A stretch of DNA of 64,000 bases from Lachnospiraceae bacterium KM106-2 (GCA_009731425.1 AP018794.1:186001-250000), one strand, 5' to 3'. Shown: positions 26,146 through 35,945, counted from the first letter of the stretch. Translations and numbers: made by a program. Notes: generated from the letters alone by a model not told the origin.

Positions 26146-27954
26146 ATGAATTTATTAACAGTACAACAAGTTACGAAAAGTTACACCGAACGTATTTTGT
26201 TTGACAATATATCCCTCGGAATCAATCAAGGAGATAAAATAGGTGTTATTGGTATCAATGGTACCGGCAAATCTACCTTATTAAAAATAATTGCAGGACT
26301 GATCGATCCTGATGAAGGTGAAATCGTAAAAGGAAATAAGGTTCATGTTGAATATCTTGCGCAGAATCCAGAATTTGATTCGAAAAAAACGCTGCTTCAG
26401 AATGTAATCAGCGGAAAACATGATGAAAATGAACAATGGGGCATTGAGAGTGAAGCAAAATCAATGCTAAATAAAGTTGGAATATCAGATTACGATGCAG
26501 ATCCATCTACTCTTAGTGGTGGACAAAGAAAAAGAGCCGCTTTAATCCGTACGTTACTTACACCTGCGGATATTCTGATCTTAGATGAGCCTACGAACCA
26601 CTTGGATAATGAGATGGCAGAATGGCTTGAAAAATATCTAAATAATTATAAAGGTTCTCTGATCATGGTAACTCATGATCGTTATTTCCTCGATAAAGTT
26701 ACAAATAAAATTGTAGAGATCGATAAAGGAAAACTATATACGTATGAGGCAAATTATTCTGGTTTTCTGGAGTTGAAAGCACAGAGAGAAGAAATCGAAG
26801 TCGCAACAGAGAGAAAGAATAAGAGTCTCTATCGAATGGAATTAGAATGGATGAAACGTGGTGCCAGAGCGCGTAGTACAAAGCAAAAGGCTAGAATTGA
26901 GCGTTTTGAAGATTTGAGCAATCGTAAACAGATTGAGACTGATGGTAGCGTGGAGATGAGTTCTCTTTCTTCTCGATTAGGTAAGAAGACAATCGAAGTG
27001 AATGGGATTTCCAAAGCATATGGCCCAAAAGTATTAATCGATGACTTTACGTATATCTTTCTTAAAAACGATCGCATCGGTATTATTGGACATAATGGAT
27101 GCGGAAAATCCACTTTATTAAAAATTATAAATGGTATCATAGAACCCGATCAAGGAACAGTAGAAATCGGACAGACTGTTAAGATTGGATATTTCTCACA
27201 AGAAAATGAATATTTAGATGAACGTTTACGTGTGATCGATTATGTAAAAGAGACAGCAGAATATATTCAGACAAAAGACGGAACTGTATCCGCTTCTCAG
27301 ATGTGTGAAAAATTCTTATTTGATTCTTCTATGCAATACACTCAGATTGCTAGATTAAGTGGTGGTGAGAAAAGAAGATTATACTTATTAAAAGTATTAA
27401 TGGAGGCACCAAATGTTCTTATTCTCGATGAACCAACCAATGATCTTGATATCCGAACACTTTCAATTTTAGAAAGTTACTTGGATGGATTTGATGGTAT
27501 TGTCATTACAGTATCTCATGATCGTTATTTCCTTGATCGAATTGTTGAACGTATTTTTGCATTTGAAGGAAATGGTGTCATCCGTCAGTATGAAGGAAAT
27601 TACACAGATTATCGAAGTGTTAGTGCTGAAGCAAGTACGGAAAAGCAGGAAATTGCTTCAGAAAAGACGGAAAAACCAAAGTATAAAAAGGAAAAAGATG
27701 TAAAATTAAAGTTTACTTATAATGAGCAAAAGGAGTATAATGAGATAGATAGTGTGATAGCTAAATTAGAAAGTGAGCTAGAAACAATAGAAGACGGAAT
27801 AGCCAAATCAGCGACTGATTTTGTAAAGCTGAATGAATTTATGGAGAAAAAGGCTAAGACAGAAAAAGAGTTAGAAGAGAAAATGGACCGATGGGTATAT
27901 TTGAATGATTTAGCAGAGAAGATGGAAGAAGCTAAGAAGAACAAAGATAAATAG
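26146..27954 (+). CDS. ABC-F ATPase, Uup type
   Basis: 602 residues with two intact ABC domains: P-loops GINGTGKST (about 38) and GHNGCGKST (about 317), signatures LSGGQRKRAAL and LSGGEKRRLYL, Walker B sites ILILDEPTNHLD and LILDEPTNDLD, and both switch histidines (THDRYFLD and SHDRYFLD). A C-terminal charged coiled coil (about 510-602) after a Lys/Glu-rich linker is the DNA/RNA-binding tail typical of Uup. In bacteria Uup-like proteins act on ribosomes or on replication and precise excision. Transcribed divergently from the other ABC-F gene, 192 bases apart. Confidence 0.92.
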   Translation: MNLLTVQQVTKSYTERILFDNISLGINQGDKIGVIGINGTGKSTLLKIIAGLIDPDEGEIVKGNKVHVEYLAQNPEFDSKKTLLQNVISGKHDENEQWGIESEAKSMLNKVGISDYDADPSTLSGGQRKRAALIRTLLTPADILILDEPTNHLDNEMAEWLEKYLNNYKGSLIMVTHDRYFLDKVTNKIVEIDKGKLYTYEANYSGFLELKAQREEIEVATERKNKSLYRMELEWMKRGARARSTKQKARIERFEDLSNRKQIETDGSVEMSSLSSRLGKKTIEVNGISKAYGPKVLIDDFTYIFLKNDRIGIIGHNGCGKSTLLKIINGIIEPDQGTVEIGQTVKIGYFSQENEYLDERLRVIDYVKETAEYIQTKDGTVSASQMCEKFLFDSSMQYTQIARLSGGEKRRLYLLKVLMEAPNVLILDEPTNDLDIRTLSILESYLDGFDGIVITVSHDRYFLDRIVERIFAFEGNGVIRQYEGNYTDYRSVSAEASTEKQEIASEKTEKPKYKKEKDVKLKFTYNEQKEYNEIDSVIAKLESELETIEDGIAKSATDFVKLNEFMEKKAKTEKELEEKMDRWVYLNDLAEKMEEAKKNKDK

Positions 27955-27990
27955 GCAAGTGGTCACTTCATGTAACGGAGGGGTAATCTA

Positions 27991-29928
27991 GTGGTAGCAA
28001 ATAATACAATTCAATTGAATATAAGCAGAGGCGAACCATTTCCTTTGGGCGTGAAAAAGATACAGAATGCAATTCACTTTTCAGTGGCAGCTGTCGATAG
28101 GGATCAATGTCAATTAAATTTATATATAAAGGATAGTGATAAAAAGTATGCCGTGATCGTGATGGACGAGCAGTATCGTTGCGGTGGCATCTTTTCGGTC
28201 GCAATTGAAGATTTAGATACGGATTTATTAGAATATACCTTTGAGATACAAGGAAAGGAATTCGTGGATCCTTGTGCTCATCTTGTTCATGGTCGTGAGG
28301 AGTGGGGGAGATATCTTAGCCCAGAAGATAAGCGAAAAATGCGTGGAAGATTTGATTTTTCTTCTTTTGACTGGGAAGCAGATAAGAATCCGATGATACC
28401 GTTTGATGAGCTGATCATGTACCGTCTTCATATGAGAGGATTTACAAAGCATACGTCATCTAAGGTGAAGGGAAAAGGTACTTTCCTTGGTTGCAAGGAG
28501 AAGATTCCATATCTGAAAGAACTTGGGATCAATGCAATTGAAGTAATGCCGATTTATGAATTTGATGAGATTTATGTAAAGAATCCATACGGGATGAATG
28601 CAGGAATGGCGGATTATTATTATCGTAATAAACTGCCTACTTATCCGGTTGATATGCCGAAAGTGGAGCCAGAATATAAATTAAACTACTGGGGATATTC
28701 CGATAGTAATTATTATTTTGCACCAAAACAATCGTATTCCTACTCAGATAATCCATCGAAGGAATTAAAAGAATTAATTAAAGAACTTCATAGAAATGGG
28801 ATCGAGCTGATCATGGAAATGCATTTTCCATTTGGCACAAACCAAGGGGTGATCTTATCCTGCTTACGATACTGGGTGCGTGAATTTCATGTGGATGGTT
28901 TCCGGTTTAATGAGGAAGTGGTACCAGCTACTATGATCGCAACAGATCCTTATTTTAGTAATGTCAAATTATTGTGCAGCGGATGGGATACGTATCAAGT
29001 TTATGGAAACCGATTCCCGAAATATAAAAATGTTGCAGCATATAATGATGGGTTCTCGGTTACAATGCGACGTTTCCTAAAAGGGGATGAAGAACAGGTA
29101 TCCGGTGTATGCTCACAGTTAAAAGCGAATCCAGAAAAGTCTGGTAAGATCAATTACATTACCAATGGGAATGGTTTTACCCTTATGGATCTATATTCGT
29201 ATGATGTAAAGCATAATGAAGCGAACGGGGAAGAGAATACCGATGGCAGTGACTATAATTATAGCTGGAACTGTGGAACGGAAGGGAAGACAAGAAAGAA
29301 GAAAGTACTGGAGTTGCGACGAAAACAGATTCGTAATGCATTTGTTCTGCTTCTGCTTAGCCAGGCGACACCTATGATCCTTTCTGGTGATGAGTTTGGT
29401 AATTCACAGGAAGGTAATAATAATGCGTATTGTCAGGATAATGAGATTAGCTGGCTCAATTGGAATCAGTTAAGATCTAATAAAGAACAATTTGAATTTG
29501 TTAAAAGCTTGATCCAGTTACGAAAAGAACATCCGATTCTTCATATGGAAGATGAGATGCGGAATATGGATTACATTTCTTGTGGATATCCTGATATGTC
29601 TTTCCATGGAACCAAAGCTTGGTGTCCAGATTACTCTAATTACAGCCGTGTGCTCGGCGTTATGATCTGTGGCAAATATATTCGTATTGATCATTCCTAT
29701 AATGATAATTTCTTTTATTTTGCATGTAATATGCATTGGGAAACTCATACCTTTGATGTACCACATATTCCAGCAGATCAGGAATGGACGGTAGTCGTTG
29801 ATACATTTGGTGAAGAGGATACTAAGGCAGATATTAATTCTGGCTTATCAACAATTGTAGTTCAGCCAAGAAGCATCGTCATATTAATGAGTCAAAAGAA
29901 TGAAAAATTGAATCAGAGAGGGAAATGA
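27991..29928 (+). CDS. GH13 glycogen-debranching-like protein lacking catalytic residues (pseudoenzyme)
   Basis: 645 residues. The order resembles isoamylase/GlgX: an N-terminal CBM48-like domain (1-110), a TIM-barrel start (ELIMYRLHMRGFTKH near 130, GINAIEVMPIYEF, YWGYSDSNYYFAPKQSYS), and a C-terminal barrel with ILSGDEFGNSQEGNNNAYCQD near 468. The catalytic regions are lost: the nucleophile Asp of FRFD is Asn307 (DGFRFN), the acid/base Glu of AEPWD is Ser330 (LLCSGWD), the HD of region IV is Gly393-Asn394 (ITNGNGF), and the region I DVVYNH equivalent is MEMHFP, directly followed by a shortened loop. No signal peptide. GTG start with GGAGGGG. It overlaps the next gene by 4 bases. A glucan-binding or regulatory role is inference. 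Confidence 0.88.
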   Translation: MVANNTIQLNISRGEPFPLGVKKIQNAIHFSVAAVDRDQCQLNLYIKDSDKKYAVIVMDEQYRCGGIFSVAIEDLDTDLLEYTFEIQGKEFVDPCAHLVHGREEWGRYLSPEDKRKMRGRFDFSSFDWEADKNPMIPFDELIMYRLHMRGFTKHTSSKVKGKGTFLGCKEKIPYLKELGINAIEVMPIYEFDEIYVKNPYGMNAGMADYYYRNKLPTYPVDMPKVEPEYKLNYWGYSDSNYYFAPKQSYSYSDNPSKELKELIKELHRNGIELIMEMHFPFGTNQGVILSCLRYWVREFHVDGFRFNEEVVPATMIATDPYFSNVKLLCSGWDTYQVYGNRFPKYKNVAAYNDGFSVTMRRFLKGDEEQVSGVCSQLKANPEKSGKINYITNGNGFTLMDLYSYDVKHNEANGEENTDGSDYNYSWNCGTEGKTRKKKVLELRRKQIRNAFVLLLLSQATPMILSGDEFGNSQEGNNNAYCQDNEISWLNWNQLRSNKEQFEFVKSLIQLRKEHPILHMEDEMRNMDYISCGYPDMSFHGTKAWCPDYSNYSRVLGVMICGKYIRIDHSYNDNFFYFACNMHWETHTFDVPHIPADQEWTVVVDTFGEEDTKADINSGLSTIVVQPRSIVILMSQKNEKLNQRGK

Positions 29929-30626
29929 TGACAAATAAAGTATTAGACAGTTATAAGCTAAAGTGGATTGCAATTATTACAATGGTCATTGATCATACAG
30001 GAGCAATTCTCTTTAATGACCCTAAGTATGCCTATCTTCGTTTGATTGGAAGATTAGCATTTCCGATTTTTTGCTTTTTACTTGTGGAAGGCTTCTACCA
30101 TACAAGCAATGTGTATAAATATCTAGGAAGACTTGCTATATTTGCATTTATTAGTGAAGTTCCATTTGATATGATGTATGCAGCGTTTGGTAATCAGGTA
30201 GTATGGAGCCATCAAAATGTATTTTTTACATTGCTGATAGGACTATCCACTGTATTCTGGATTGATAAGATAAGATTGAAATATCAAGAGAAACAGGTAT
30301 TTGCTTTGATCATACAGCTTTTAGTGCTATATATTGGAGGATTTTTAGCAGAGATTTGTTGCTCAGATTATGGAGCACTGGGAATCTTTATGATCATCGT
30401 ATTCTATTTTAATCGTGGAAACCTATGGACGATCACAATCTTAAATGGATTATTGATTGCAGTACTGAATGGTCCTGCAAGTATTGAAATGTATGCATTA
30501 TTAGCAATACCATTGCTTGCTATGTATAATGGAGAGAAAGGAAAGAGTATGAAATACTTTTTCTATGCTTTTTACCCAGTGCATATCGTTATCTTATGTT
30601 TGATAAAATACTATATTGTTTCATAA
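29925..30626 (+). CDS. TraX-family membrane protein
   Basis: 233 residues, about seven hydrophobic segments. Conserved TraX features: KWIAIITMVIDHTGAIL near residue 14, RLIGRLAFPIFCFLLVEGFYHT near 40, GRLAIFAFISEVPFD and WSHQNVFFTLLIG. The founding member acetylates F-pilin; chromosomal homologues in Firmicutes probably acylate other surface components. It starts inside the stop of the GH13-like gene (ATGATGA), so the two are translationally coupled. That link is unexplained. Confidence 0.88.
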   Translation: MMTNKVLDSYKLKWIAIITMVIDHTGAILFNDPKYAYLRLIGRLAFPIFCFLLVEGFYHTSNVYKYLGRLAIFAFISEVPFDMMYAAFGNQVVWSHQNVFFTLLIGLSTVFWIDKIRLKYQEKQVFALIIQLLVLYIGGFLAEICCSDYGALGIFMIIVFYFNRGNLWTITILNGLLIAVLNGPASIEMYALLAIPLLAMYNGEKGKSMKYFFYAFYPVHIVILCLIKYYIVS

Positions 30627-30634
30627 ATAGAAAA

Positions 30635-30669
30635 AGAGCCATTGACATTAAAGTCGATGGCTCTCTTCC
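30635..30669 (+). terminator. Terminator after the TraX-like gene
   Basis: AGAGCCAT-T-GAC / GTC-G-ATGGCTCT stem followed by CTTCCGTTT. Confidence 0.75.
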
Positions 30670-30671
30670 GT

Positions 30672-30733
30672 TTGTCGACAAAGTCGCTAAGCTTGGATGA
30701 AAGACATCTTTCATCCAAGCTTTTTTCTATTGG
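30672..30733 (+). repeat. Intergenic repeat, 5' half copy (with 16-bp palindrome)
   Basis: TTGTCGACAAAGTC, then a TTGGATGAAAG...CTTTCATCCA hairpin and TTTTCTATTGG. This matches 40106-40162 at most positions. In this copy the palindrome is a perfect 16-bp stem with a 2-base loop flanked by TTTTTT, so it also serves as a terminator; it runs into the end of the minus-strand gene at 30727. Confidence 0.75.
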
Positions 30734-32085
30734 AAAGAAGTCCAAGCTTGTGCCGGAAGACTTCTTAAGTAAGCTCTAAAACGCTCAAAACGAGGATGCT
30801 GTTCCAAATAGCGATTACGATGGAAGGCATGTCCACATAGAGAACCATTTTTAGCGAAGAAAGTAAATTCTTCTGAGGACTGATCCGTACAGATGATTCC
30901 GCCGGTACATCCAGCGGGAACTGTATCAAATGGTAGTCCCGGTAAATTGAGATAAGGGGAATCTTCTGTATCATAGTGAGTACAAATTGCTCTCGGACTC
31001 GGATTATCAAATCCAAGATAGCTATCATGATGATCGGAAAGTATCTTTTGGCTATTTTCAAAATTAATCTGCCCGTTATAAAGAGTCGTGAGTTCAACTA
31101 AACGATCATTTCTTGCAAGTTGCTGCTGATAAATAATATCGTTGTTTGCGATGCGGCATTCGTTGATTTTGATATCATTGCAATAAGGAACATTGGATGC
31201 TGTGAACACTCCATTTTCTGTACGATCTAATTGATGATAATGTAAACCAAGTTCTAGCCGCATGATCTCGCCAGTTTTATAATCACCAGCGAGCCAAGTT
31301 TTAGCACATCCGCCGTTATTACCCTCGAGCATCGTGCTAGAAAATTCATTCAGAGTACCGGAGAATTGGGCTGCGTGTCGAATTCGAACAAATTCAGGTG
31401 ACTTTGTCTCATCATAAGCAAAAAAGTTATGGATCGAAGTCCCGGTGATCACAAGTTTTGCACTATTTAGATAGAAGTCAGAGAAACTGTGAACAAATCC
31501 AGGAAGTGATTGCATTTTAATGCGATGTCCATTATCAGGGACAATGTCAAGAATGACATTTAAGCAGCTACCTAATCCGTATGTTGCGATATTATTATGG
31601 GAAGCTATGATTTTTCCGTCTGTAGTTGAGGTGCCAGTCGCAATAAAGGATACCCCTTGGTTTGCAATATTATGTAATTGCTTTAAAGGATCTAATATGT
31701 GAGAGTCTTTTTGTAACCAGTAATTTTTGAGTTCGTAGAAACCGTTCCATGTTAAGATGTCTCCAAAATCAGGAGCGCTAGAAGCAGGAACAATGGAATC
31801 TGCGCCATCTGCAATTCCTTGAAGTTCTTCTGTAATGTCATTCCCTAGATGGTCTTGCCACATTTTCATAGCATGTTGTTTTAAATAGAGCCAGTCTTTA
31901 TCAGAGTCTAACAGTTTCTTTGCTAAATAGATGCTTTGAACAATGTAGTGTGCAAGAAGTTCACCATGCTGAAATCCGATTTCATATGGATTTCCCGAAA
32001 GTTTTAGATGGTGCCAGCCATTATCATATTGGTAGGAACCTTTTTGATCGGTAGAATAAATAACAGAATCACAATCCGAATACAT
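30727..32085 (-). CDS. Ntn-hydrolase-like protein (C45 / phospholipase B-like), nucleophile uncertain
   Basis: 452 residues, no signal peptide. Family features: LSGNPYEIGFQHGELLAHYI near 29, the core segment SFIATGTSTTDGKIIASHNNI from about 146, ITGTSIHNFFAYDE, and NNGGCAKTWLAGDYKTGEIMRLELG near 265. In related autoproteolytic acylases the core segment opens with Cys (A-C-S-A-F-type); here the aligned residues are Gly144-Val145-Ser146, so the usual Cys nucleophile is missing and Ser146 may or may not replace it. SD AGGAGG. It is divergent from pflB by a 570-base gap. Substrate unknown; the family call is moderately sure. Confidence 0.65.
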   Translation of the reverse strand: MYSDCDSVIYSTDQKGSYQYDNGWHHLKLSGNPYEIGFQHGELLAHYIVQSIYLAKKLLDSDKDWLYLKQHAMKMWQDHLGNDITEELQGIADGADSIVPASSAPDFGDILTWNGFYELKNYWLQKDSHILDPLKQLHNIANQGVSFIATGTSTTDGKIIASHNNIATYGLGSCLNVILDIVPDNGHRIKMQSLPGFVHSFSDFYLNSAKLVITGTSIHNFFAYDETKSPEFVRIRHAAQFSGTLNEFSSTMLEGNNGGCAKTWLAGDYKTGEIMRLELGLHYHQLDRTENGVFTASNVPYCNDIKINECRIANNDIIYQQQLARNDRLVELTTLYNGQINFENSQKILSDHHDSYLGFDNPSPRAICTHYDTEDSPYLNLPGLPFDTVPAGCTGGIICTDQSSEEFTFFAKNGSLCGHAFHRNRYLEQHPRFERFRAYLRSLPAQAWTSFQ

Positions 32086-32415
32086 AAGTTACCTCCTTTT
32101 AAATCTGGTTTCTATTGTTATTTTATCACAAAATTTGGTAAAAGTCATAAGAAAACTAAAAATAATGCACAAAAAATATTCAATGTCAGATAGCTTTCTG
32201 TATGCGGTATAAATATTCATATAATGCGCATCGAATTATGGTATAATTTAGAAAATAAGTATGTTATTTTTTTAGCACAAATGAGAAAAAACAAGGAGTA
32301 ATTTAGAAATCTAAAAGAAAATAAAATGGATTATAGGGAAAAACAGCGACTGGAAAATCTTTGTATTCAAAAAAGAACATTAATATAATTAAAAGAAACA
32401 GACACTTTTAGCTAC

Positions 32416-32437
32416 TTAACCACAATGTATAGGTTAA
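32416..32437. promoter_or_regulatory. Dyad TTAACC-N10-GGTTAA upstream of pflB
   Basis: Perfect 6-bp arms, 70 bases before the -35 of the main pflB promoter. It could bind a dimeric regulator. The spacing does not fit the Rex consensus, so no regulator is named. Confidence 0.4.
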
Positions 32438-32506
32438 TTAAATAAAGTTAGAAAGGTATTTACTTTATTTAATTCAGAATTGATTAAAATTTGTCAAAAA
32501 TGACGG

Positions 32507-32535
32507 TTGAAAGACTAGTTTAGACATAGTATAAT
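32507..32535 (+). promoter_or_regulatory. Main promoter of pflB
   Basis: TTGAAA, 17-base spacer, TATAAT: near-consensus, fitting strong expression. It leaves a leader of about 115 bases with a hairpin (ACTTAG...CTAAGT, about 32601-32622). The rest of the 32086-32655 gap is AT-rich, holds no open frame, and has a second possible -10 (TATAAT, 32242-32247) without a good -35. Confidence 0.75.
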
Positions 32536-32655
32536 AACTGCGGTTGACGAAAAGAGTTGACTTTAAAAGCATTTTAGCTTTTAAATATGCATAAAACAGT
32601 ACTTAGTTAAATTGTGCTAAGTATAGTTATAAAATAACACAAGGAGGAAGTATTA

Positions 32656-34908
32656 ATGGTAAATTTTGACCAATGGGAAAATTTCCAAGGAAGACAATGG
32701 AAAGAAGAAATCAATGTAAGAGACTTCATTCAAAACAACTACACACCTTATGATGGTGATTCATCATTCTTAGAAGGTACAACTGAAGCAACTGATAAAC
32801 TTTGGGGTACTCTTCAAGGTCTTCAAAAAGAAGAACGTGCTAAGGGTGGTATCTTAGATATGGATACTGAAATCGTATCCTCTATCACTTCTCACAAACC
32901 AGGTTACATCGGTGAAGGCACTAAAGAAATTGAAAAAGTTGTAGGTCTTCAGACTGACAAACCTTTAAAGAGAGCATTTATGCCTTATGGTGGTATCAAA
33001 ATGGCTGAACAAGCTTGTACTACATATGGATATACTCCAGCTCCAGAATTACACAAAATCTTTACTGAATATCACAAAACACATAACCAAGGTGTTTTCG
33101 ATGCATATACTCCAGAGATCTTAAAAGCTCGTCACAACAAGATCATTACAGGACTTCCAGATACTTATGGTCGTGGACGTATCGTTGGTGATTACCGTCG
33201 TGTTGCTCTTTACGGTATTGATTTCTTAATGGCTGAAAAGAAAAACGACTGGATGAACACTGGTGATGGAAACATGACAGATGATGTTATTCGTCAAAGA
33301 GAAGAAATCACAGAACAATTCAGAGCATTAGGACAAATGAAGAAGATGGCTGAAAGCTATGGTTTTGATATTTCAGTACCTGCTAAGAATGCAAAAGAAG
33401 CTGTTCAATGGTTATACTTCGGATATTTAGCAGCAATCAAGACTCAAAACGGTGCAGCTATGTCAGTTGGTCGTGTATCTACATTCTTAGATATCTTCAT
33501 TGAAAGAGATCTTAAAGCTGGTACATTAACTGAAAAAGAGGCTCAAGAATTAATCGATCATTTAGTAATGAAATTAAGAATGGTTAAATTCGCAAGAATC
33601 CCTTCATACAATGCATTATTCTCAGGAGATCCAGTATGGGCTACTCTTGAAGTTGCAGGTTTAGGACAAGATGGACGCTCTATGGTAACTAAGAACGATT
33701 ACCGTTTCTTACATACTTTAGAGAACATGGGACCAGCTCCAGAGCCAAACTTAACTGTATTATACTCAGAGAGATTACCAGAAAACTTCAAGAAATTCGC
33801 TGCACATATCTCAATTACAACATCTTCAATCCAATATGAGAATGATGATGTTATGCGTGTTGTATGGGGCGACGATTACTCAATCTGCTGTTGTGTATCT
33901 GCAACTCAGACTGGTAAAGAAATGCAGTTCTTCGGTGCTCGTGCTAACTTGGCTAAATGTTTATTATACGCTATCAATGGTGGTGTTGATGAAAAATCTA
34001 AAGATCAAGTAGGTCCTGCATACAGAGGAATCACTTCTGAATATTTAGACTATGATGAAGTAGTTGCTAAATATGATGTAATGATGGAATGGTTAGCTGG
34101 ATTATATGTAAACTCATTAAACTTAATCCAATACATGCATGATAAATACTACTATGAAGCAGCTGAAATGGCTCTTATCGATACTGATGTTAGACGTACA
34201 TTCGCAACTGGTATCGCTGGATTCTCTCATGTAGTAGATTCATTATCTGCAATCAAATATGCAAAAGTTAAAACTGTACGTGGCGAAGATGGTCTTGTTA
34301 CAGATTACGAAATCGAAGGAGACTTCCCAAGATACGGTAATGATGATGACAGAGCTGATGATATCGCAGTATGGTTATTAAAGACTTTCTTAACTAAGAT
34401 TAAGAAATTCCATACTTACAGAGATTCTGAACCAACAACTTCTATCTTAACAATCACTTCAAACGTTGTTTATGGTAAAGCTACTGGTGCATTACCAGAC
34501 GGACGTGCAGCTGGAGAACCACTTTCACCAGGTGCTAACCCATCTTACGGTGCAGAGCAAAATGGTCTTTTAGCTTCATTAAACTCAGTTGCTAAATTAC
34601 CTTACGAATGGGCTCTTGATGGTATTTCTAATACTCAGACAATCAACCCAGATGCTCTTGGACATGCAGAAGGTGAAAGAGTTGACAACTTAGTAAACGT
34701 ATTAGACGGATACTTCAGCCAAGGCGCTCATCACTTAAATGTAAACGTATTTGGTAAAGAAAAATTAGTTGACGCTATGGAACATCCAGAAAAACCAGAA
34801 TACGCTAACTTCACAATTCGTGTTTCAGGTTACGCTGTTAAGTTCATCGACTTAAATCGTGAACAACAATTAGATGTTATCGCAAGAACTTGCCACGATA
34901 GAATGTAA
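32656..34908 (+). CDS. pflB: Formate C-acetyltransferase (pyruvate formate-lyase) PflB
   Basis: Glycyl-radical enzyme that converts pyruvate and CoA to acetyl-CoA and formate, the main anaerobic pyruvate route. 750 residues, normal length. The thiyl pair is Cys412-Cys413 in the stretch SICCCVSA. The glycyl radical is Gly725 in RVSGYAVKF near the C-terminus. AAGGAGG lies ahead of the start. Codon use is strongly biased (ttA, gaA, aaA, gCT), as for highly expressed genes. Its activase follows after a terminator. Confidence 0.97.
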   Translation: MVNFDQWENFQGRQWKEEINVRDFIQNNYTPYDGDSSFLEGTTEATDKLWGTLQGLQKEERAKGGILDMDTEIVSSITSHKPGYIGEGTKEIEKVVGLQTDKPLKRAFMPYGGIKMAEQACTTYGYTPAPELHKIFTEYHKTHNQGVFDAYTPEILKARHNKIITGLPDTYGRGRIVGDYRRVALYGIDFLMAEKKNDWMNTGDGNMTDDVIRQREEITEQFRALGQMKKMAESYGFDISVPAKNAKEAVQWLYFGYLAAIKTQNGAAMSVGRVSTFLDIFIERDLKAGTLTEKEAQELIDHLVMKLRMVKFARIPSYNALFSGDPVWATLEVAGLGQDGRSMVTKNDYRFLHTLENMGPAPEPNLTVLYSERLPENFKKFAAHISITTSSIQYENDDVMRVVWGDDYSICCCVSATQTGKEMQFFGARANLAKCLLYAINGGVDEKSKDQVGPAYRGITSEYLDYDEVVAKYDVMMEWLAGLYVNSLNLIQYMHDKYYYEAAEMALIDTDVRRTFATGIAGFSHVVDSLSAIKYAKVKTVRGEDGLVTDYEIEGDFPRYGNDDDRADDIAVWLLKTFLTKIKKFHTYRDSEPTTSILTITSNVVYGKATGALPDGRAAGEPLSPGANPSYGAEQNGLLASLNSVAKLPYEWALDGISNTQTINPDALGHAEGERVDNLVNVLDGYFSQGAHHLNVNVFGKEKLVDAMEHPEKPEYANFTIRVSGYAVKFIDLNREQQLDVIARTCHDRM

Positions 34909-34943
34909 TCTAAAACTAGAATTCATTTCTAGATAGAGTACGG

Positions 34944-34984
34944 AAAGTCCCCTTTAGACGAATCGCCTGGAGGGGACTTTTTTA
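34944..34984 (+). terminator. Terminator between pflB and pflA
   Basis: AAAGTCCCCT / AGGGGACTTT stem followed by TTTT. Partial read-through would lower pflA expression relative to pflB. Confidence 0.85.
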
Positions 34985-35046
34985 ATCAATAAAGAGATAA
35001 GAATTACTTTGCAGTTGCATTCGGCGCGAGTATAAGGAGGAAATAT

Positions 35047-35793
35047 ATGAGTACAGCAGTAAAAGGCTATGTCCATTCATTAGAAAGCTTTGGCTCCGTT
35101 GACGGACCAGGAGTTCGCTATGTCATCTTTTTGCAAGGATGTAATATGCGTTGCCAATATTGTCATAATCCAGATACTTGGAAAAAAGATAGTAATGAGA
35201 CATATACCGCAGACGACTTATTAAAGAAAGCACTTCGATTTAAGAATTACTGGAAAACGAATGGTGGTATTACCGTTAGTGGTGGAGAGGCCTTGCTTCA
35301 AATCGATTTTATGATTGAATTCTTCCGCAAATGTAAAGAAGCAGGAGTTCATACAACTCTTGATACAAGTGGCAATCCATTTACAAGAGAAGAACCATTC
35401 TTTAGTAAATTTAATGAATTAATGAAATATACGGATCTTGTTATGTTAGATATCAAACATATCGATCCCGCAGAACATAAAAAGTTAACCGGATTCAGTA
35501 ATGATAATATCATAGATATGGCAAATTACTTATCAGAGATGAAGAAACCAATGTGGATCCGTCATGTCTTAGTACCAGAAAGAACTGATAATGACGAGTA
35601 TCTAAAACAATTAGATTCTTATATTAAGACATTAAGTAGTGTAGAACGAGTAGAAGTTCTTCCTTATCATACCTTGGGAATCTTTAAATGGAAAGAGCTT
35701 GGTATCGATTATAAGTTAGAAGGGATCGATCCGCCTACAAAAGAACGAATTGAAAATGCCAATGCACTTCTTCATACAAGTGAATATCTATAA
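35047..35793 (+). CDS. pflA: Pyruvate formate-lyase activating enzyme PflA
   Basis: Radical SAM enzyme that installs the glycyl radical on PflB. 248 residues. Start motif GYVHSLESFGSVDGPGVRYVIF; cluster cysteines in QGCNMRCQYCHNPDTW near residue 30; SAM-binding GGITVSGGEALLQ; later LDTSGN and VMLDIKHIDP. SD AAGGAGG. The terminator between pflB and pflA suggests lower, read-through expression. Confidence 0.97.
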   Translation: MSTAVKGYVHSLESFGSVDGPGVRYVIFLQGCNMRCQYCHNPDTWKKDSNETYTADDLLKKALRFKNYWKTNGGITVSGGEALLQIDFMIEFFRKCKEAGVHTTLDTSGNPFTREEPFFSKFNELMKYTDLVMLDIKHIDPAEHKKLTGFSNDNIIDMANYLSEMKKPMWIRHVLVPERTDNDEYLKQLDSYIKTLSSVERVEVLPYHTLGIFKWKELGIDYKLEGIDPPTKERIENANALLHTSEYL

Positions 35794-35825
35794 GAAAAGA
35801 AGCACTCAATCGAGTGCTTCTTTTC
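35794..35825 (+). terminator. Terminator after pflA
   Basis: GAAAAGAAGCACTC / GAGTGCTTCTTTTC near-perfect stem. Confidence 0.9.
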
Positions 35826-35831
35826 GTTAGA

Positions 35832-35945
35832 GAAAGGTTTATAGAACTTATTCTCCGTTTTGATCAGAAGACGGGGACCACGCTCTTTGGCTTTTGTCCT
35901 AGTGCGAGCAGGTGGATGGTCTTGCTACTTGCACGAACGAGCATT
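35832..35945 (-). repeat. Intergenic repeat copy A (minus strand)
   Basis: Read on the minus strand, this aligns over its whole length with 40171-40286 (plus). Shared blocks are TCGTGCAAG, GCAAG, AGCG(T/C)GG, CTGAT(C/T)AAAA, GGAGAA, AAGTTCT and AAACCTTTC. In the same frame both copies read R-A-S-(S/C)-K...Q-(K/N)-P-K-S-(V/A)-V...F-stop, so neither is likely to be a gene. It fills the stretch between pflA and the 62-residue frame at 35964. Confidence 0.75.

Noticed and set aside
29925-30626. TraX-like gene as a sign of a conjugative element
   Set aside because: No relaxase, type IV secretion or integrase genes are nearby; chromosomal TraX-family proteins are common in Firmicutes.
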